Shown here in pieces: positions 5,063 through 6,078 of a stretch of DNA of 6,078 bases. This DNA comes from Xanthobacteraceae bacterium (GTDB lineage Bacteria; Pseudomonadota; Alphaproteobacteria; Rhizobiales; Xanthobacteraceae), in assembly GCA_030043285.1 (NCBI GenBank), contig JASHXZ010000557.1, positions 1-6,078 of the forward strand, written 5' to 3'. Position 1 is the first letter of the stretch; the number at the start of each line of letters is the position of its first letter. A program made the position numbers and the translations under genes. Below the pieces are notes generated by a model. The model saw only the letters and a list, made by a program, of their open reading frames with translations, was not told the DNA's origin and made no database searches.

Positions 5063-6078
5063 TCAGGTCGCCGGTGCGGCTCCAGCGCGCGCTACCGCGG
5101 GCGCTATGTCCGCGCGACGGGCGGTGCCGAACGCCACGCCTCTGGCCTCGGGACCGAATGCGGTCAGAATCGCGATCACGATTGCTACGATACCGGCGAC
5201 AAGCGCGAGCGCAAAGGCGTAATCGCCGCCGTAATGGGCGGCGATGGCGGCCTGCAAGGTGGCGTTGACCGAGGCGATCAGGTTGCCGACCTGATAGGTG
5301 AAGCCCGGAAACGTGCCGCGCGCGGCGTCGGGCGACAGCTCGTTGAGATGCGCCGGGATCACGCCCCAGGCGCCTTGCACCAGAACCTGCATCAGGAATG
5401 CGCCGACCGCGAGCCAGAACGCCGTGGCCGAAAACGCCCACAGCGGCAATACGGCGAGCGAGACGAGCGCGGTGATGACGATGATGACGCGCCGGCCGAA
5501 GCGCTCCGACAGCGCGCCGAACGAGATGCCGCCGATGATGGCGCCGATGTTGTAGATCACCGCGATCAGGCCGACCGCGTGCGGCGACAGGTGATGCTGC
5601 ACCTGCAGGAACGTCGGATAGAGGTCCTGCGTGCCGTGGCTGAAGAAATTGAACGCGGTCATCAGCACCACCGCATAGATGCCGAGCCGCCAATGCGATT
5701 TCAGCACCGCCAGGGTTTCGCTGCCTGGTGCGCGCGGCGTCCAGCTCGGCGATTCCGGTACGCTGCGCCGGATATAGAACACGAGCAGCGCGGGAACGAC
5801 GCCGACCATGAACATGCCGCGCCAGCCGATGTACTGGAACAACAGGCCGTAGACGATCGAGGCGAGGAAGTAGCCGGTCGGATAGCCGGATTGCAGCAGG
5901 CCGGAGACGATGCCGCGGGCCTGCGGCGGAATCGATTCCATGGTCAACGAAGCGCCGACGCCCCATTCGCCGCCCATGGCGATGCCGTAGATCGCGCGCA
6001 GCACCAGCAGCGCGGTGAGGCTTGGCGCGAAGCCCGAGGCAAACTCGACCACCGAATAGAACAGCACATTCGCCATCA
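5063..6078 (-). CDS. MFS carboxylate transporter with Jen1-type signature (3' part)
   Basis: This is the C-terminal 337 or more residues of an inner-membrane proton symporter; the frame runs off the right edge. The Met at 6074-6076 is unlikely to be the start, because the sequence begins around the third transmembrane helix of a 12-helix MFS fold. Numbering from that Met, RAIYGIAMGGEWGVGASL (27-44) and the loop IPPQARG (49-55) end the N-terminal half, and GALSERFGRR (187-196) is the second MFS motif A. NFFSHGTQDLYPT at 143-155 matches NXX[S/T]HX[S/T]QDXXXT, described for lactate/pyruvate symporters of the Jen1 group in the sialate:H+ symporter family. The malic enzyme gene follows after 3 bases, so a pyruvate, lactate or related monocarboxylate is the likeliest substrate. 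Sialate or an aromatic acid cannot be excluded. The C-terminus is an Ala/Arg-rich cytoplasmic tail. Confidence 0.9.
   Translation of the reverse strand, partial: MANVLFYSVVEFASGFAPSLTALLVLRAIYGIAMGGEWGVGASLTMESIPPQARGIVSGLLQSGYPTGYFLASIVYGLLFQYIGWRGMFMVGVVPALLVFYIRRSVPESPSWTPRAPGSETLAVLKSHWRLGIYAVVLMTAFNFFSHGTQDLYPTFLQVQHHLSPHAVGLIAVIYNIGAIIGGISFGALSERFGRRVIIVITALVSLAVLPLWAFSATAFWLAVGAFLMQVLVQGAWGVIPAHLNELSPDAARGTFPGFTYQVGNLIASVNATLQAAIAAHYGGDYAFALALVAGIVAIVIAILTAFGPEARGVAFGTARRADIAPAVARAGAAPAT

Noticed and set aside
4947..5966. Long minus-strand ORF of 339 codons overlapping the MFS carrier in another frame
   Set aside because: It is Arg/Ala/His-rich with no recognisable motif, a typical shadow of a high-GC gene; the overlapping frame encodes an unmistakable MFS carrier.

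Overview
The window looks like chromosomal DNA of an alphaproteobacterium of the Bradyrhizobium/Rhodopseudomonas type. This rests on the high GC content with strong G/C preference at third codon positions, an HWE-family histidine kinase (a class abundant in Rhizobiales), and the general look of the proteins. The genus is inference and was not tested.

Left part (1-923): the 3' end of a hybrid sensor kinase on the + strand. It has an HWE-type catalytic domain followed by a complete C-terminal receiver domain. It converges, with a gap of only 28 bases, on a minus-strand gene (924-2075) for a multi-pass membrane protein of the PrsW intramembrane protease family, which carries a full set of candidate active-site residues.

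Middle part (2076-3316): a gene-poor, less GC-rich stretch holding two tandem paralogous minus-strand genes (2294-2518 and 2876-3088). They encode tiny exported proteins of 74 and 70 residues with a shared Sec signal peptide and a shared TDYRLKHH tail. The duplicated unit extends beyond the coding part: the ribosome binding site, about 50 bases of leader and a hairpin after the stop are similar in both copies. Several inverted repeats lie around them, including a perfect 24-base palindrome and a 10-bp inverted repeat in front of the protease gene.

Right part (3317-6078): a probable minus-strand operon. A major facilitator superfamily carrier (5' end outside the window) is followed after 3 bases by an NAD(P)-dependent malic enzyme of the single-function SfcA/MaeA type. 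The carrier contains an exact match to the NXX[S/T]HX[S/T]QDXXXT signature known from Jen1-type lactate/pyruvate:proton symporters. The pair therefore plausibly links monocarboxylate transport with malate-pyruvate interconversion.

No tRNA, rRNA, CRISPR array, insertion sequence or phage gene was seen. The best candidates for something undescribed are the duplicated small exported proteins with their conserved flanks, and the Jen1-signature carrier coupled to malic enzyme.
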